A DNA stretch of 6,060 nucleotides from positions 1 through 6,060 of the forward strand of contig JBLHKL010000112.1 of assembly GCA_047618295.1 (NCBI GenBank). The letters run 5' to 3'. The stretch is from UBA7359 sp047618295 (lineage in GTDB: Bacteria > Pseudomonadota > Gammaproteobacteria > Eutrophobiales > Eutrophobiaceae). A program made the position numbers and the translations under genes. Positions 1 through 6,060 of this stretch are shown here, in pieces. The notes beneath the pieces were generated by a model that worked only from the letters and a program-made list of their open reading frames with translations, was not told the DNA's origin and ran no database searches. Each line of letters opens with the position of its first letter. Position 1 is the stretch's first letter.

Positions 1-1
1 A

Positions 2-2698
2 GAAAAAGCCCGTAGAAAAATGCAGAAGATTAAAGGCGTCGCCAGTGTCGGCATGGCGGGTGAACGCGACTGGGAGATCTGGGTCGAGATCAATCCACAT
101 GAATTGGCAGCACTAAGTATCCCATTGGCACAGGTTAATGATGCGCTTCGAAATAACCTAGTTGATCAACCTGGTGGATCAATAAAATCAAATGAAGGTG
201 ATATACGTTTAAGAGGTAAAGGTGTCAAACCAGAACCGGAGAATATTGAACAAATAGTCTTACGAACGAATGCCAATGGTGGTGAATTAAAATTGGGCCA
301 CGTTGCCAGGGTCGTCCGCCGATTTGAGGAAGCAGAAACCTACGCACGATTTAATGGCAAGCCCTCGGTTAATTTAACAGTAACCAAGACAGCTGAGGCA
401 TCAACGATACGTATCTCAGAAAAAATAAGAGCGTTGGCTGATGAGCTTAGTGAGGAACTACCCGAGAGTATTAATGCTGGATATCATACTGATTCATCTA
501 CCTATGTAAAAACACGTTTAAACTTGGTGAAATCATCAGGCTTGATCGGTTTAATACTTGTTTTGATTTCCCTCTATCTATTATTGAATTTTCGTATAGC
601 GGCAATCACCGCTTTTGGAATACCAGTATCTTTCCTCTTCGCCGTCATTCTGCTTTATTATTTAGATTACACGATCAACATGGTCTCGTTGTTCGCGTTC
701 TTGATTGTATTGGGAATGATTGTCGATGATGCAATCATCGTCACTGAGAATGTTTACCGGCATATTGAAGCGGGGATGTCTCCAATGGAAGCATCTTCAT
801 TGGGTGCAAAAGAAGTCTTCTGGCCTGTCGTTGTCTCAACATTAACAACCATAGCTGCATTCTTACCTATGTTTGCTATTGGCGGGATATTAGGAGCGTT
901 TATAAAAGTGATCCCGGTTGTTGTTTGCTGCGCGCTCGTGGGGTCACTTCTTGAAGCATTTGTCGTGTTACCTTCGCACGCAGGACATATCCTGAAGCTT
1001 GAAAAAAAGAAACCACGATTTAATTGGGCCACTATTTTAAATAGATATGGTCGATTATTACATTGGTCGGCAATGAATCGTTATTTTGTTGCAGCACTCA
1101 GTATTGGTGCCTTGGCCATTAGTCTTACCTATGCGAGTACACGCTTGCCCTTTCAGTTGTTTGGTGATGTGGAAATAGGTCAGTTCTTTGTCAATATAGA
1201 AGCACCTAATACCTACAGTCTTGAGGATACTCTTGAACTGGCAGTTGAACTCGAAGACAGAGTAAATAAACTCATGACAGAAGATGAGCTACTTACTCTA
1301 TTAACGAATGTGGGTGTCAGCGTAATCGATCCAAATCGAAGTAAAACAGGAAGTAATATTTTGCAGTTTGTTGTCGACTTACATAAACCAGTGCCTGCTA
1401 GCTTTATTGAAGAATGGGTAACACCCATAGTCAGTTTTGATTTTAATATGAGTGGCAAACGGACTCGAAGTGCAGATGAAATCATTAATGTAATCAGAAA
1501 GGATTTATTACAAGTGCCCGGCGTAGATCGTCTGAGTATTCTGAAACCAAATGCGGGGCCAGCAGGTGACGATATCGAGTTGGGCATCGTTAGTGCTGAT
1601 CTTGATGTATTGCATAAAACTGCCGTTGAGATAAGTGACTATATGAAACGCATGCCCGGCGTAAACGACGTCGTGCATGATCAGGAACCGGGTAAATTGG
1701 AATATAAATACCAATTGAATGAACGCGGAAAACGTCTCGGCTTAACACAGAATGAGCTAGCCAGTGCTGTTCGTAGTGGTTATCTTGGCAACGAAGTAGT
1801 ACATGTTACCTGGGAAGACAAACGTTTGCCTGTGCGTGTTATCTATCCAGAATCAATGCGTGAACAATCGACAAGTTTGAATAGCCTGCCGATCATTCTT
1901 GCTACAGGTCAAACAGTTTATCTGAACGATGTAGCCGATATCAGTATTGGTCGTGGTTTAAATCAAATCCGACGTCGTGATTCACAACGCATGGCTAAGA
2001 TTACTGCTGATGTTGATACGTCGATTACAACACCAAGCGTAGTAACAGCACAGATCAACGATGTCTTTGGCAAAACAGCAGATAAACGTCCCTATTCATT
2101 ATTATTTTTAGGTGAAAAGAAAAAGGCAGCAGACTCATTCAAAGGCATGAATCAAGCATTGATCATTGCACTTGCTGTTATCTTCTTTATGTTGACGGCA
2201 CTTTTTAAATCATTGATCGATCCACTGGTTGTCATGTTTGCTATACCGTTTGGATTCATTGGTGTTGTCATCGGTCATGCCGTGTTTGGCTACAATATAC
2301 AATTTCTATCAGCCGTTGGCATGTTGGCTTTGTCGGGAATCATTGTTAACGACTCACTTATTATGGTGGATTTTATTAAACGACTGAGAAGCGAGGGAAA
2401 TGACAGGATTACAGCTATTGTTGAGGCAGGCAAGGTACGTGCTAGGCCGATAATTTTAACTACAATTACTACCTTTTTGGGCGTATCGCCATTAATCTTT
2501 TTTGCAACTGGTCAAACTGCATTCCTGTCACCCATGGCTGTTAGCCTTGGTTTTGGCTTGTTGTTTGCAACCGTATTAATATTATTAACCTTACCGTGTT
2601 TCTATTTGATTGCAGATGATTTACGTAATCGGATATTCAAAACGGTACCATCAATAATATCTGAATCAGGTATGGATGCAGAAAATATAAAAGAATAA
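2..2698 (+). CDS. RND-family efflux transporter permease subunit (AcrB-like, 5'-truncated by window edge)
   Basis: Inner-membrane proton-driven pump of the resistance-nodulation-division superfamily, normally working with a periplasmic adaptor and an outer-membrane channel; substrate unknown. The frame is open to the left edge; the Met at 20 is internal. About 898 residues are present where AcrB-type proteins have about 1030-1050, so the first 130-150 (TM1 and part of the porter domain) are missing. Counting from that Met: periplasmic porter segment 1-170; TM2-TM6 about 172-316, with the conserved TM4 Asp pair D236-D237 in VDDAIIVTEN; TM7 about 354-371; second periplasmic loop 372-708; TM8-TM12 about 711-866; short polar tail. 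In TM10 the position of AcrB Lys940-Asn941 reads Asn777-Asp778 (GIIVNDSLIMVDF), so the Lys of the classical proton relay is absent, as I recall for many uncharacterised RND permeases. No frameshift is visible. Family certain, substrate class unknown. Confidence 0.95.
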   Translation, partial: EKARRKMQKIKGVASVGMAGERDWEIWVEINPHELAALSIPLAQVNDALRNNLVDQPGGSIKSNEGDIRLRGKGVKPEPENIEQIVLRTNANGGELKLGHVARVVRRFEEAETYARFNGKPSVNLTVTKTAEASTIRISEKIRALADELSEELPESINAGYHTDSSTYVKTRLNLVKSSGLIGLILVLISLYLLLNFRIAAITAFGIPVSFLFAVILLYYLDYTINMVSLFAFLIVLGMIVDDAIIVTENVYRHIEAGMSPMEASSLGAKEVFWPVVVSTLTTIAAFLPMFAIGGILGAFIKVIPVVVCCALVGSLLEAFVVLPSHAGHILKLEKKKPRFNWATILNRYGRLLHWSAMNRYFVAALSIGALAISLTYASTRLPFQLFGDVEIGQFFVNIEAPNTYSLEDTLELAVELEDRVNKLMTEDELLTLLTNVGVSVIDPNRSKTGSNILQFVVDLHKPVPASFIEEWVTPIVSFDFNMSGKRTRSADEIINVIRKDLLQVPGVDRLSILKPNAGPAGDDIELGIVSADLDVLHKTAVEISDYMKRMPGVNDVVHDQEPGKLEYKYQLNERGKRLGLTQNELASAVRSGYLGNEVVHVTWEDKRLPVRVIYPESMREQSTSLNSLPIILATGQTVYLNDVADISIGRGLNQIRRRDSQRMAKITADVDTSITTPSVVTAQINDVFGKTADKRPYSLLFLGEKKKAADSFKGMNQALIIALAVIFFMLTALFKSLIDPLVVMFAIPFGFIGVVIGHAVFGYNIQFLSAVGMLALSGIIVNDSLIMVDFIKRLRSEGNDRITAIVEAGKVRARPIILTTITTFLGVSPLIFFATGQTAFLSPMAVSLGFGLLFATVLILLTLPCFYLIADDLRNRIFKTVPSIISESGMDAENIKE

Positions 2699-2701
2699 TT
2701 A

Positions 2702-2845
2702 GCCACAGAGGACACGGAGCACACAGAGAAAGGCAAAAAGTTTAAACTAAAGGTAAATTAGACTAAATTAAAAGTATTTCTCTGTGTGCTCAGTCGTTGT
2801 CCCCGACGCGAATTTACCACCTACGTCCATGCAGTCGTTTGTGGC
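2702..2845. repeat. CACAGAG-type intergenic repeat element with inverted arms
   Basis: Just after the permease stop, three imperfect tandem 9-mers follow each other: CACAGAGGA (2704-2712), CACGGAGCA (2713-2721) and CACAGAGAA (2722-2730). A perfect 15-bp inverted repeat pairs 2717-2731 (GAGCACACAGAGAAA) with 2777-2791 (TTTCTCTGTGTGCTC), with a 45-bp AT-rich loop. The outermost bases GCCACA (2702-2707) are mirrored by TGTGGC only at 2840-2845, so the right arm seems to be interrupted or degenerate after 2791. From memory, CACAGAG/CTCTGTG palindromic repeats occur dispersed between genes in many environmental bacteria; I cannot check copy number here. The transcript could fold, but no T-run follows the right arm, so it is not a typical intrinsic terminator. 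Confidence 0.7.
2791..2839. repeat. 8-bp direct repeat CAGTCGTT flanking 33 bp
   Basis: CAGTCGTT occurs at 2791-2798 and again at 2832-2839, enclosing a more GC-rich 33-bp segment that differs from the AT-rich surroundings. It lies exactly where the right arm of the CACAGAG inverted repeat departs from the sequence expected from its left arm. This fits a small insertion with target duplication, or two copies of a short repeat unit. The lengths are too short to decide. Confidence 0.4.
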
Positions 2846-2893
2846 AGTTTTGTAGATGCGTCTTTAAATAATATGCAATGATAAAAAAATGAT

Positions 2894-3715
2894 ATGAAAC
2901 ATGTATTGGTAACAGGATGTTCATCAGGTATTGGACGTTGCATAGCTGATGGACTAAAACAACGTGGCTTTAATGTTTTTGTTACCGCAAGAAAACAAGA
3001 AGATATCGATGCATTAAGCAAAGCAGGTTTCGAAGCTATTATGCTCGACCTTGCCGATACTAAATCAATTCAAGCTGCTGTTGTAACTCTTTTAAGCAAA
3101 ACAAATGACCAACTCTATGGACTAGTAAACAACGCTGCTTATGGCCTAACCGGTGCCATGGAAGACATTCCCGTAATGGCGTTACGTGATCAATTTGAAA
3201 CCAATATCTTCGGCACGCAAGAATTAACTAATCTACTAATACCCGTAATGCGCAACCAACATGCCGGACGCATCATACAGATCAGTTCAGTATTAGGATT
3301 TATAACAATGAAATTTCGAGGGCCGTATTGCGCATCAAAGTATGCACTGGAAGCCATAAGCGATGCGATGCGCTATGAATTAAACGATACCGGCATAAAA
3401 GTAAGCTTAATCGAACCCGGACCCATCACCAGTAATTTCAGAAACAATGCGCTTAATAATTTCCAATCAGTGGTTAACAAAGAGAAAAGTTATTTTAAAA
3501 ATGATTACGCCAAAATCGAAAATGAATTAAACGATGAGAATCATACAGTGCCGTTTTCACTAGGACCTGAGGCAGTACTCAATAAAGTTATTCATGCTCT
3601 GGAAAGCAAAGAACCGAAGGCGCGATACTATGTTACGTTTCCGACTTATTTATTTTCTTTCTTAAAACGCATACTTCCAGGAGTATTATTAGATAAAATT
3701 CTTGTTAGAGTTTAG
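2894..3715 (+). CDS. YbbO-like SDR family NAD(P)-dependent oxidoreductase
   Basis: Classical short-chain dehydrogenase of 273 aa, a usual length. The Rossmann cofactor motif TGCSSGIG is at residues 7-14, the acidic D52 follows beta-3, NNAAYG is at 79-84, and the catalytic set is N104, S131/S132 and YxxxK (Y145, K149), with the PG motif at 175-176. R33 after the second strand favours NADP(H). The C-terminal part, with IEPGPI near 173, SLGPEAVLNKV at 222-232 and an LKR-LPG-DKIL ending, resembles E. coli YbbO, reported as an NADP-dependent aldehyde reductase, so a cytosolic carbonyl reductase role is the best inference; the substrate is unknown. The hydrophobic stretch at about 248-265 could touch the membrane. 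ATG 2894 is chosen because nearby upstream ATGs run at once into stops. No Shine-Dalgarno is visible in the AT-rich leader, though AATAAT at 2867-2872 resembles a -10 box without a good -35. It lies alone between gaps of about 195 and 120 bp. Confidence 0.93.
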   Translation: MKHVLVTGCSSGIGRCIADGLKQRGFNVFVTARKQEDIDALSKAGFEAIMLDLADTKSIQAAVVTLLSKTNDQLYGLVNNAAYGLTGAMEDIPVMALRDQFETNIFGTQELTNLLIPVMRNQHAGRIIQISSVLGFITMKFRGPYCASKYALEAISDAMRYELNDTGIKVSLIEPGPITSNFRNNALNNFQSVVNKEKSYFKNDYAKIENELNDENHTVPFSLGPEAVLNKVIHALESKEPKARYYVTFPTYLFSFLKRILPGVLLDKILVRV

Positions 3716-3750
3716 AGTGTTGTTGTTATGTTGGATAAGAAGCTTATTTT

Positions 3751-3788
3751 CAAGCAGTGAAAAATTAGTATGCTTGTTTGTTGTTTTT
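3751..3788 (+). terminator. Possible weak intrinsic terminator after the SDR gene
   Basis: CAAGCA (3751-3756) pairs perfectly with TGCTTG (3771-3776) across a 14-base loop, followed by the T-rich run TTTGTTGTTTTT. A second small stem, ATAAG/CTTAT (3735-3739 and 3743-3747) followed by TTT, lies just upstream. Position and T-tract fit termination of the SDR transcript, but the stem is short and only half GC, so the call is weak. Confidence 0.3.
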
Positions 3789-3835
3789 AGGTGTTAATAT
3801 CTGCGTTTTGAATTTATTATGGAACAATGTGATTG

Positions 3836-4612
3836 ATGAGTGAATTGCCCAATAAGAATTTTCGAGATGTAATGAATAATCTTATTCTCGATTTAAAATA
3901 CCGCTACATGCCATTTCGGATCTATTATCGTTACCGTTCCTACAAATACATGGCACATAAGAATATCGAGATGGGCTTGTTGAAGTTTTTATGTGTGCCT
4001 GACAGGGCTAGCGTTGATATTGGAGCGAACCTGGGTATGTTTACCTATTATTTGTCCCGTTATTCAAAAACTGTCTACGCATTTGAGCCTAACCCTTACC
4101 CTTACCGTGTTCTTAAACATGTCATCGACAAGAATGTAAAACTGGAACAAGCTGCAATGACAGATATTAGCAGCGAGGTTGAATTAATTGTGTGGCGTAG
4201 TTCAAAGGGTTGGACATCGAACGGTGCGGCTATCGAATGTAATATGGACGAAGTGGTCGACCATGCGATTGTCAAAGTTCCGGGGCATCGGCTTGATGAT
4301 TTAGATATAGGGGAAATTGGTTTCATTAAAATCGATACCGAAGGTCACGAACTGGCTGTGCTGAATGGTTCACTTAAGACTATCGAAATGCATCGCCCTA
4401 ACCTGTTTATCGAAGTCGAGCATTTTCGTTCGAAAGAAAAAGAATCCGAGGTGTTTACGCTCCTAAAAGATCTAAACTACGATGGCTTTTTTCTGGCAAA
4501 TGGAGTGCTGACGAATATCTCAAAGTTCTCGGCCGATGAATTTCAGGATAGAGATGCTTGCGCGAATCTCAACCTTCGTTATATCAAGGATTTTATCTTT
4601 TTACCTAGATAG
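3836..4612 (+). CDS. FkbM family SAM-dependent methyltransferase
   Basis: Class I methyltransferase of the FkbM type (258 aa), predicted to move a methyl group from S-adenosylmethionine to an acceptor, usually a hydroxyl on a sugar or secondary metabolite; acceptor unknown. Counting from ATG 3836: SAM motif I VDIGANLGMFTYYLSR at 60-75, VYAFEPNP at 80-87 with the acidic residue expected to bind the ribose of SAM, and the FkbM hallmark IKIDTEGHE at 164-172, followed by the strand LFIEVE at 190-195. The N-terminus holds a striking Tyr/Arg-rich stretch at residues 20-39, before the catalytic fold. Extending to TTG 3833 would add only one Met codon; ATG 3836 is preferred, with a poor GGA at 3821-3823 as the only possible ribosome site. 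No glycosyltransferase or polysaccharide gene is nearby, which is unusual for this family and leaves the acceptor open. No signal peptide is seen, so it is probably cytosolic. Confidence 0.92.
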   Translation: MSELPNKNFRDVMNNLILDLKYRYMPFRIYYRYRSYKYMAHKNIEMGLLKFLCVPDRASVDIGANLGMFTYYLSRYSKTVYAFEPNPYPYRVLKHVIDKNVKLEQAAMTDISSEVELIVWRSSKGWTSNGAAIECNMDEVVDHAIVKVPGHRLDDLDIGEIGFIKIDTEGHELAVLNGSLKTIEMHRPNLFIEVEHFRSKEKESEVFTLLKDLNYDGFFLANGVLTNISKFSADEFQDRDACANLNLRYIKDFIFLPR

Positions 4613-4707
4613 GAAGTGAAATATCTGGAAAATCATTAAATTTGGTGCACTCAATCCTTAGAAGAAACGAGTGAACAAACTCTGCATAATTTTTTTATCA
4701 TAAACGT

Positions 4708-5652
4708 ATGTCTGAAGAAATATTTAGTCATTATGACCATGGGATAAGTTGTATAGATACAGGGTACATCCGACCAAAAATGGCAGCAATTTATCTGGTT
4801 GAGCATGGTGAAGAGGTTGCCATCATTGAAACTGGCACTAATCATAGCCTCTCTAGAGTATTAACATTACTTAATAAAAAAAATATAGCACCTTCGCAAG
4901 TTCGCTATGTGATTCCAACACATGTTCATCTTGATCATGCAGGTGGGGCAGGAAGCATGATGGAAATATTTCCTAATGCAGAATTGATAGTTCACCCCCG
5001 AGGCGCAAGACATCTGGTAGAACCATCTCGCTTAATGAAAGGCGTAATTGATGTATATGGACAAGAAAAATACGATGCACTCTATGGTGAACTCATTGCG
5101 GTTTCAAAAAATAGGATTGTAGAAGCTGAAGATGAAATGGAACTTGATCTAGCAGCTAGAACACTTCTTATTCGTCAAACACCAGGACACGCTGAGCACC
5201 ATATATGTATTTGGGACGAACAAAGTAAAGGCTGGTTTACTGGCGATACTTTTGGTGTTTCATATCAGGAGATGATTGGTCCAGAATCGCGACATATAAT
5301 ACCAACGACTTCACCAGTACAGTTTTCACCTGAAAAATTGATAAATTCGATTAATTTATTATTGAGCTACAATCCTGAACGTATCTACCTGACTCATTTT
5401 GGTCTATTGGAGAATCCAAAGAATTACGCTGAGAAATTGTGTGAACGCATATCTTATTATTGCGAGGTAGCACTGGCGAATCGTAATGCATCAAAACCAA
5501 TAGAAAGAATAGAAGACGTAATATTCAGAAAAGAAAGTTCCCAATTAAACAAGATTTCACCTGATATGAATTTAGCACAGGTTCACGAATTATTAGATAT
5601 GGACTTGAATTTAAATGCGCAGGGATTATTTGTTTGGTTAAACCGGAATTAA
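4708..5652 (+). CDS. MBL-fold metallo-hydrolase
   Basis: Metallo-beta-lactamase superfamily hydrolase of 314 aa, without signal peptide, so probably cytosolic. All expected metal ligands are present: THVHLDHAGG at residues 71-80 gives H72, H74, D76 and H77; PGHAEHH gives H161; TGD gives D180; LTHFG gives H230. This predicts an intact two-metal site and a real hydrolase. The N-terminal IDTGYIRPKMAAIYL and ETGTNHS segments resemble an uncharacterised proteobacterial group that I would place near the ST1585-like MBL proteins; this is memory, not a search. It is not a secreted class B beta-lactamase. Residues 240-314 form a mostly helical C-terminal extension of unknown role. An in-frame TAA at 4687 limits upstream extension, and ATG 4708 is the only ATG in between. 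No Shine-Dalgarno is seen; CATAAT at 4685-4690 resembles a -10 box without a -35. It converges on yhbY. The substrate cannot be assigned. Confidence 0.9.
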   Translation: MSEEIFSHYDHGISCIDTGYIRPKMAAIYLVEHGEEVAIIETGTNHSLSRVLTLLNKKNIAPSQVRYVIPTHVHLDHAGGAGSMMEIFPNAELIVHPRGARHLVEPSRLMKGVIDVYGQEKYDALYGELIAVSKNRIVEAEDEMELDLAARTLLIRQTPGHAEHHICIWDEQSKGWFTGDTFGVSYQEMIGPESRHIIPTTSPVQFSPEKLINSINLLLSYNPERIYLTHFGLLENPKNYAEKLCERISYYCEVALANRNASKPIERIEDVIFRKESSQLNKISPDMNLAQVHELLDMDLNLNAQGLFVWLNRN

Positions 5653-5685
5653 AATGAGTTTAGGGTAGTTTTATAACCGGTTTTT
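5640..5685. terminator. Possible shared hairpin between convergent genes
   Basis: AAACCGG (5640-5646, in the last codons of the hydrolase) pairs perfectly with CCGGTTT (5677-5683, in the last codons of yhbY) around a 30-base loop containing both stop codons. On the + strand the right arm runs into TTTTT. The stem is only 7 bp and the loop long, so this is a weak candidate for ending the + transcript; on the - strand no T-run follows. Confidence 0.25.
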
Positions 5686-5953
5686 CACTATTCATTTTAT
5701 AAAGCGTTACGATATTCCCAATACGCTGAACTAATTCAGCACCCGTATCTTCACATATCTTTTTAATACCTGCATCGCGTTCTTCACGTTCACCTAAACG
5801 ACATTTAACTTTTATCAGTTCATTACGTTCTAAGACTTCTTCAATTTCTGTTATCAGCGCTTTGGTGATGCCATGTTGGCCTGCCCAGACAACAGGTTTT
5901 AAATGATGTGCTGATTGGCGTAGGAATTTCTTTTGTGCGTTAGTGAGTTTCAT
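5660..5953 (-). CDS. yhbY: YhbY family ribosome-assembly RNA-binding protein
   Basis: Small RNA-binding protein of 97 aa consisting of a single CRM (CRS1-YhbY) domain with an IF3-C-like fold; E. coli YhbY associates with precursors of the large ribosomal subunit. The order of elements matches the E. coli protein: an N-terminal basic helix LTNAQKKFLRQ, then LKPVVWAGQHGIT at 18-30 carrying the GxxG-type loop (GQHG, 25-28), NELIKVK at 44-50, a helix ending CEDTGAELVQRIG at 67-79, the strand IVTLYK at 81-86, and a KLP ending. Length is typical and the domain is complete. ATG at 5953 is the first Met and starts the conserved domain; no clear Shine-Dalgarno precedes it. It is convergent with the MBL-fold gene, the stops separated by 7 bp. 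In many gammaproteobacteria yhbY is divergent from rlmE-ftsH, which would lie just past the right edge. Confidence 0.95.
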   Translation of the reverse strand: MKLTNAQKKFLRQSAHHLKPVVWAGQHGITKALITEIEEVLERNELIKVKCRLGEREERDAGIKKICEDTGAELVQRIGNIVTLYKMNSEKPVIKLP

Positions 5954-5994
5954 AATATAAATTGTGATGATTCAAGTAGTCTTAGTATTTCCTG

Positions 5995-6022
5995 AAAATA
6001 ATTTTTCTTTTAAGTTTAGCAA
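5995..6022 (-). promoter_or_regulatory. Candidate sigma-70-like promoter for yhbY
   Basis: Read on the - strand, TTGCTA (6022-6017) lies 16 bases before TATTTT (6000-5995), each matching four of six bases of the -35 and -10 consensus. A start about 7 bases further on would give a leader of roughly 35 bases before the yhbY ATG. The region is AT-rich, so chance matches are expected. Confidence 0.3.
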
Positions 6023-6031
6023 GATGCTGAT

Positions 6032-6060
6032 TTGTATTGTATCTATGATTAACATTTAAT
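6032..6060 (+). promoter_or_regulatory. Candidate outward promoter at right edge
   Basis: TTGTAT (6032-6037), a 17-base spacer and TTTAAT (6055-6060) match three and five bases of the -35 and -10 consensus at ideal spacing, on the + strand and pointing out of the window. It would suit a gene divergent from yhbY; rlmE is expected there from E. coli gene order. The site is cut at its last base, so nothing downstream can be checked. Confidence 0.28.

Noticed and set aside
1..120. Slightly higher GC (about 50%) at the start of the permease compared with the following sequence
   Set aside because: The change is gradual, the reading frame is continuous and the protein is conserved across it, so there is no sign of a junction.
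754..1714. Several antisense open frames under the RND permease (754-1032, 1213-1587, 1508-1714)
   Set aside because: They lie opposite a clearly conserved coding frame, their translations show no recognisable domain, and they are shadows of its codon structure.
2717..2791. Reading the 15-bp inverted repeat as the intrinsic terminator of the permease gene
   Set aside because: The loop is 45 bases and no T-tract follows the right arm, so the repeat-element explanation fits better.
2821..3021. A 66-codon antisense frame over the start of the SDR gene
   Set aside because: It overlaps the conserved Rossmann motif coding region on the other strand and has no recognisable features.
3774..3820. 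Promoter for the FkbM gene (TTGTTT with TAATAT, or TATTAT at 3815-3820)
   Set aside because: Spacing of 15 bases for the first pair and no -35 for the second; too weak in AT-rich sequence.
3833..3835. TTG as start codon of the FkbM gene
   Set aside because: It adds a single codon before an ATG; ATG at 3836 is the more usual choice and the protein is otherwise unchanged.
4102..4326. Antisense frame inside the FkbM gene, and a similar one at 4651-4845 over the start of the MBL-fold gene
   Set aside because: Both oppose conserved motifs of real genes and have no start context or domain of their own.
4605..4628. Small hairpin at the end of the FkbM gene (AGATA/TATCT with G-U and C-G extension)
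   Set aside because: It is short and AT-rich and no T-run follows, so a terminator call is not supported.

Overview
The window looks like ordinary chromosomal sequence from a gammaproteobacterium of fairly low GC (about 40% by eye). The evidence is a full-length YbbO-type short-chain dehydrogenase and a YhbY protein that both read as close relatives of the E. coli proteins, plus an RND pump of a subtype common in environmental gammaproteobacteria. Genus cannot be told from this sequence. No tRNA, rRNA, CRISPR array, transposase, phage gene or defence gene is visible, and I found no convincing undescribed multi-gene system.

Layout, left to right: (1) the 3' part, about 6/7, of an RND-family efflux permease on the + strand, open at the left edge; (2) a gap of about 195 bp holding a CACAGAG-type repeat with a perfect 15-bp inverted repeat and an apparently disrupted right arm; (3) a YbbO-like SDR oxidoreductase on +; (4) a gap of about 120 bp with a possible weak terminator; (5) an orphan FkbM-family SAM methyltransferase on +, whose real start is probably ATG at 3836 rather than the TTG one codon upstream; (6) a 95-bp gap; (7) a metallo-beta-lactamase-fold hydrolase on + with the full set of di-metal ligands; (8) yhbY on the - strand, convergent with the hydrolase, the stop codons 7 bp apart; (9) a right-edge intergenic region with a weak - strand promoter candidate for yhbY and a + strand promoter-like sequence pointing out of the window.

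The genes do not form an evident pathway. The + strand genes are separated by about 95-195 bp and each seems to be its own unit. The permease would normally follow a periplasmic adaptor gene, which would lie left of the window. In E. coli and relatives yhbY is divergent from rlmE-ftsH, so rlmE is the natural guess for the gene beyond the right edge. A recurrent feature is that the four complete genes lack a clear Shine-Dalgarno sequence (at best one poor GGA).
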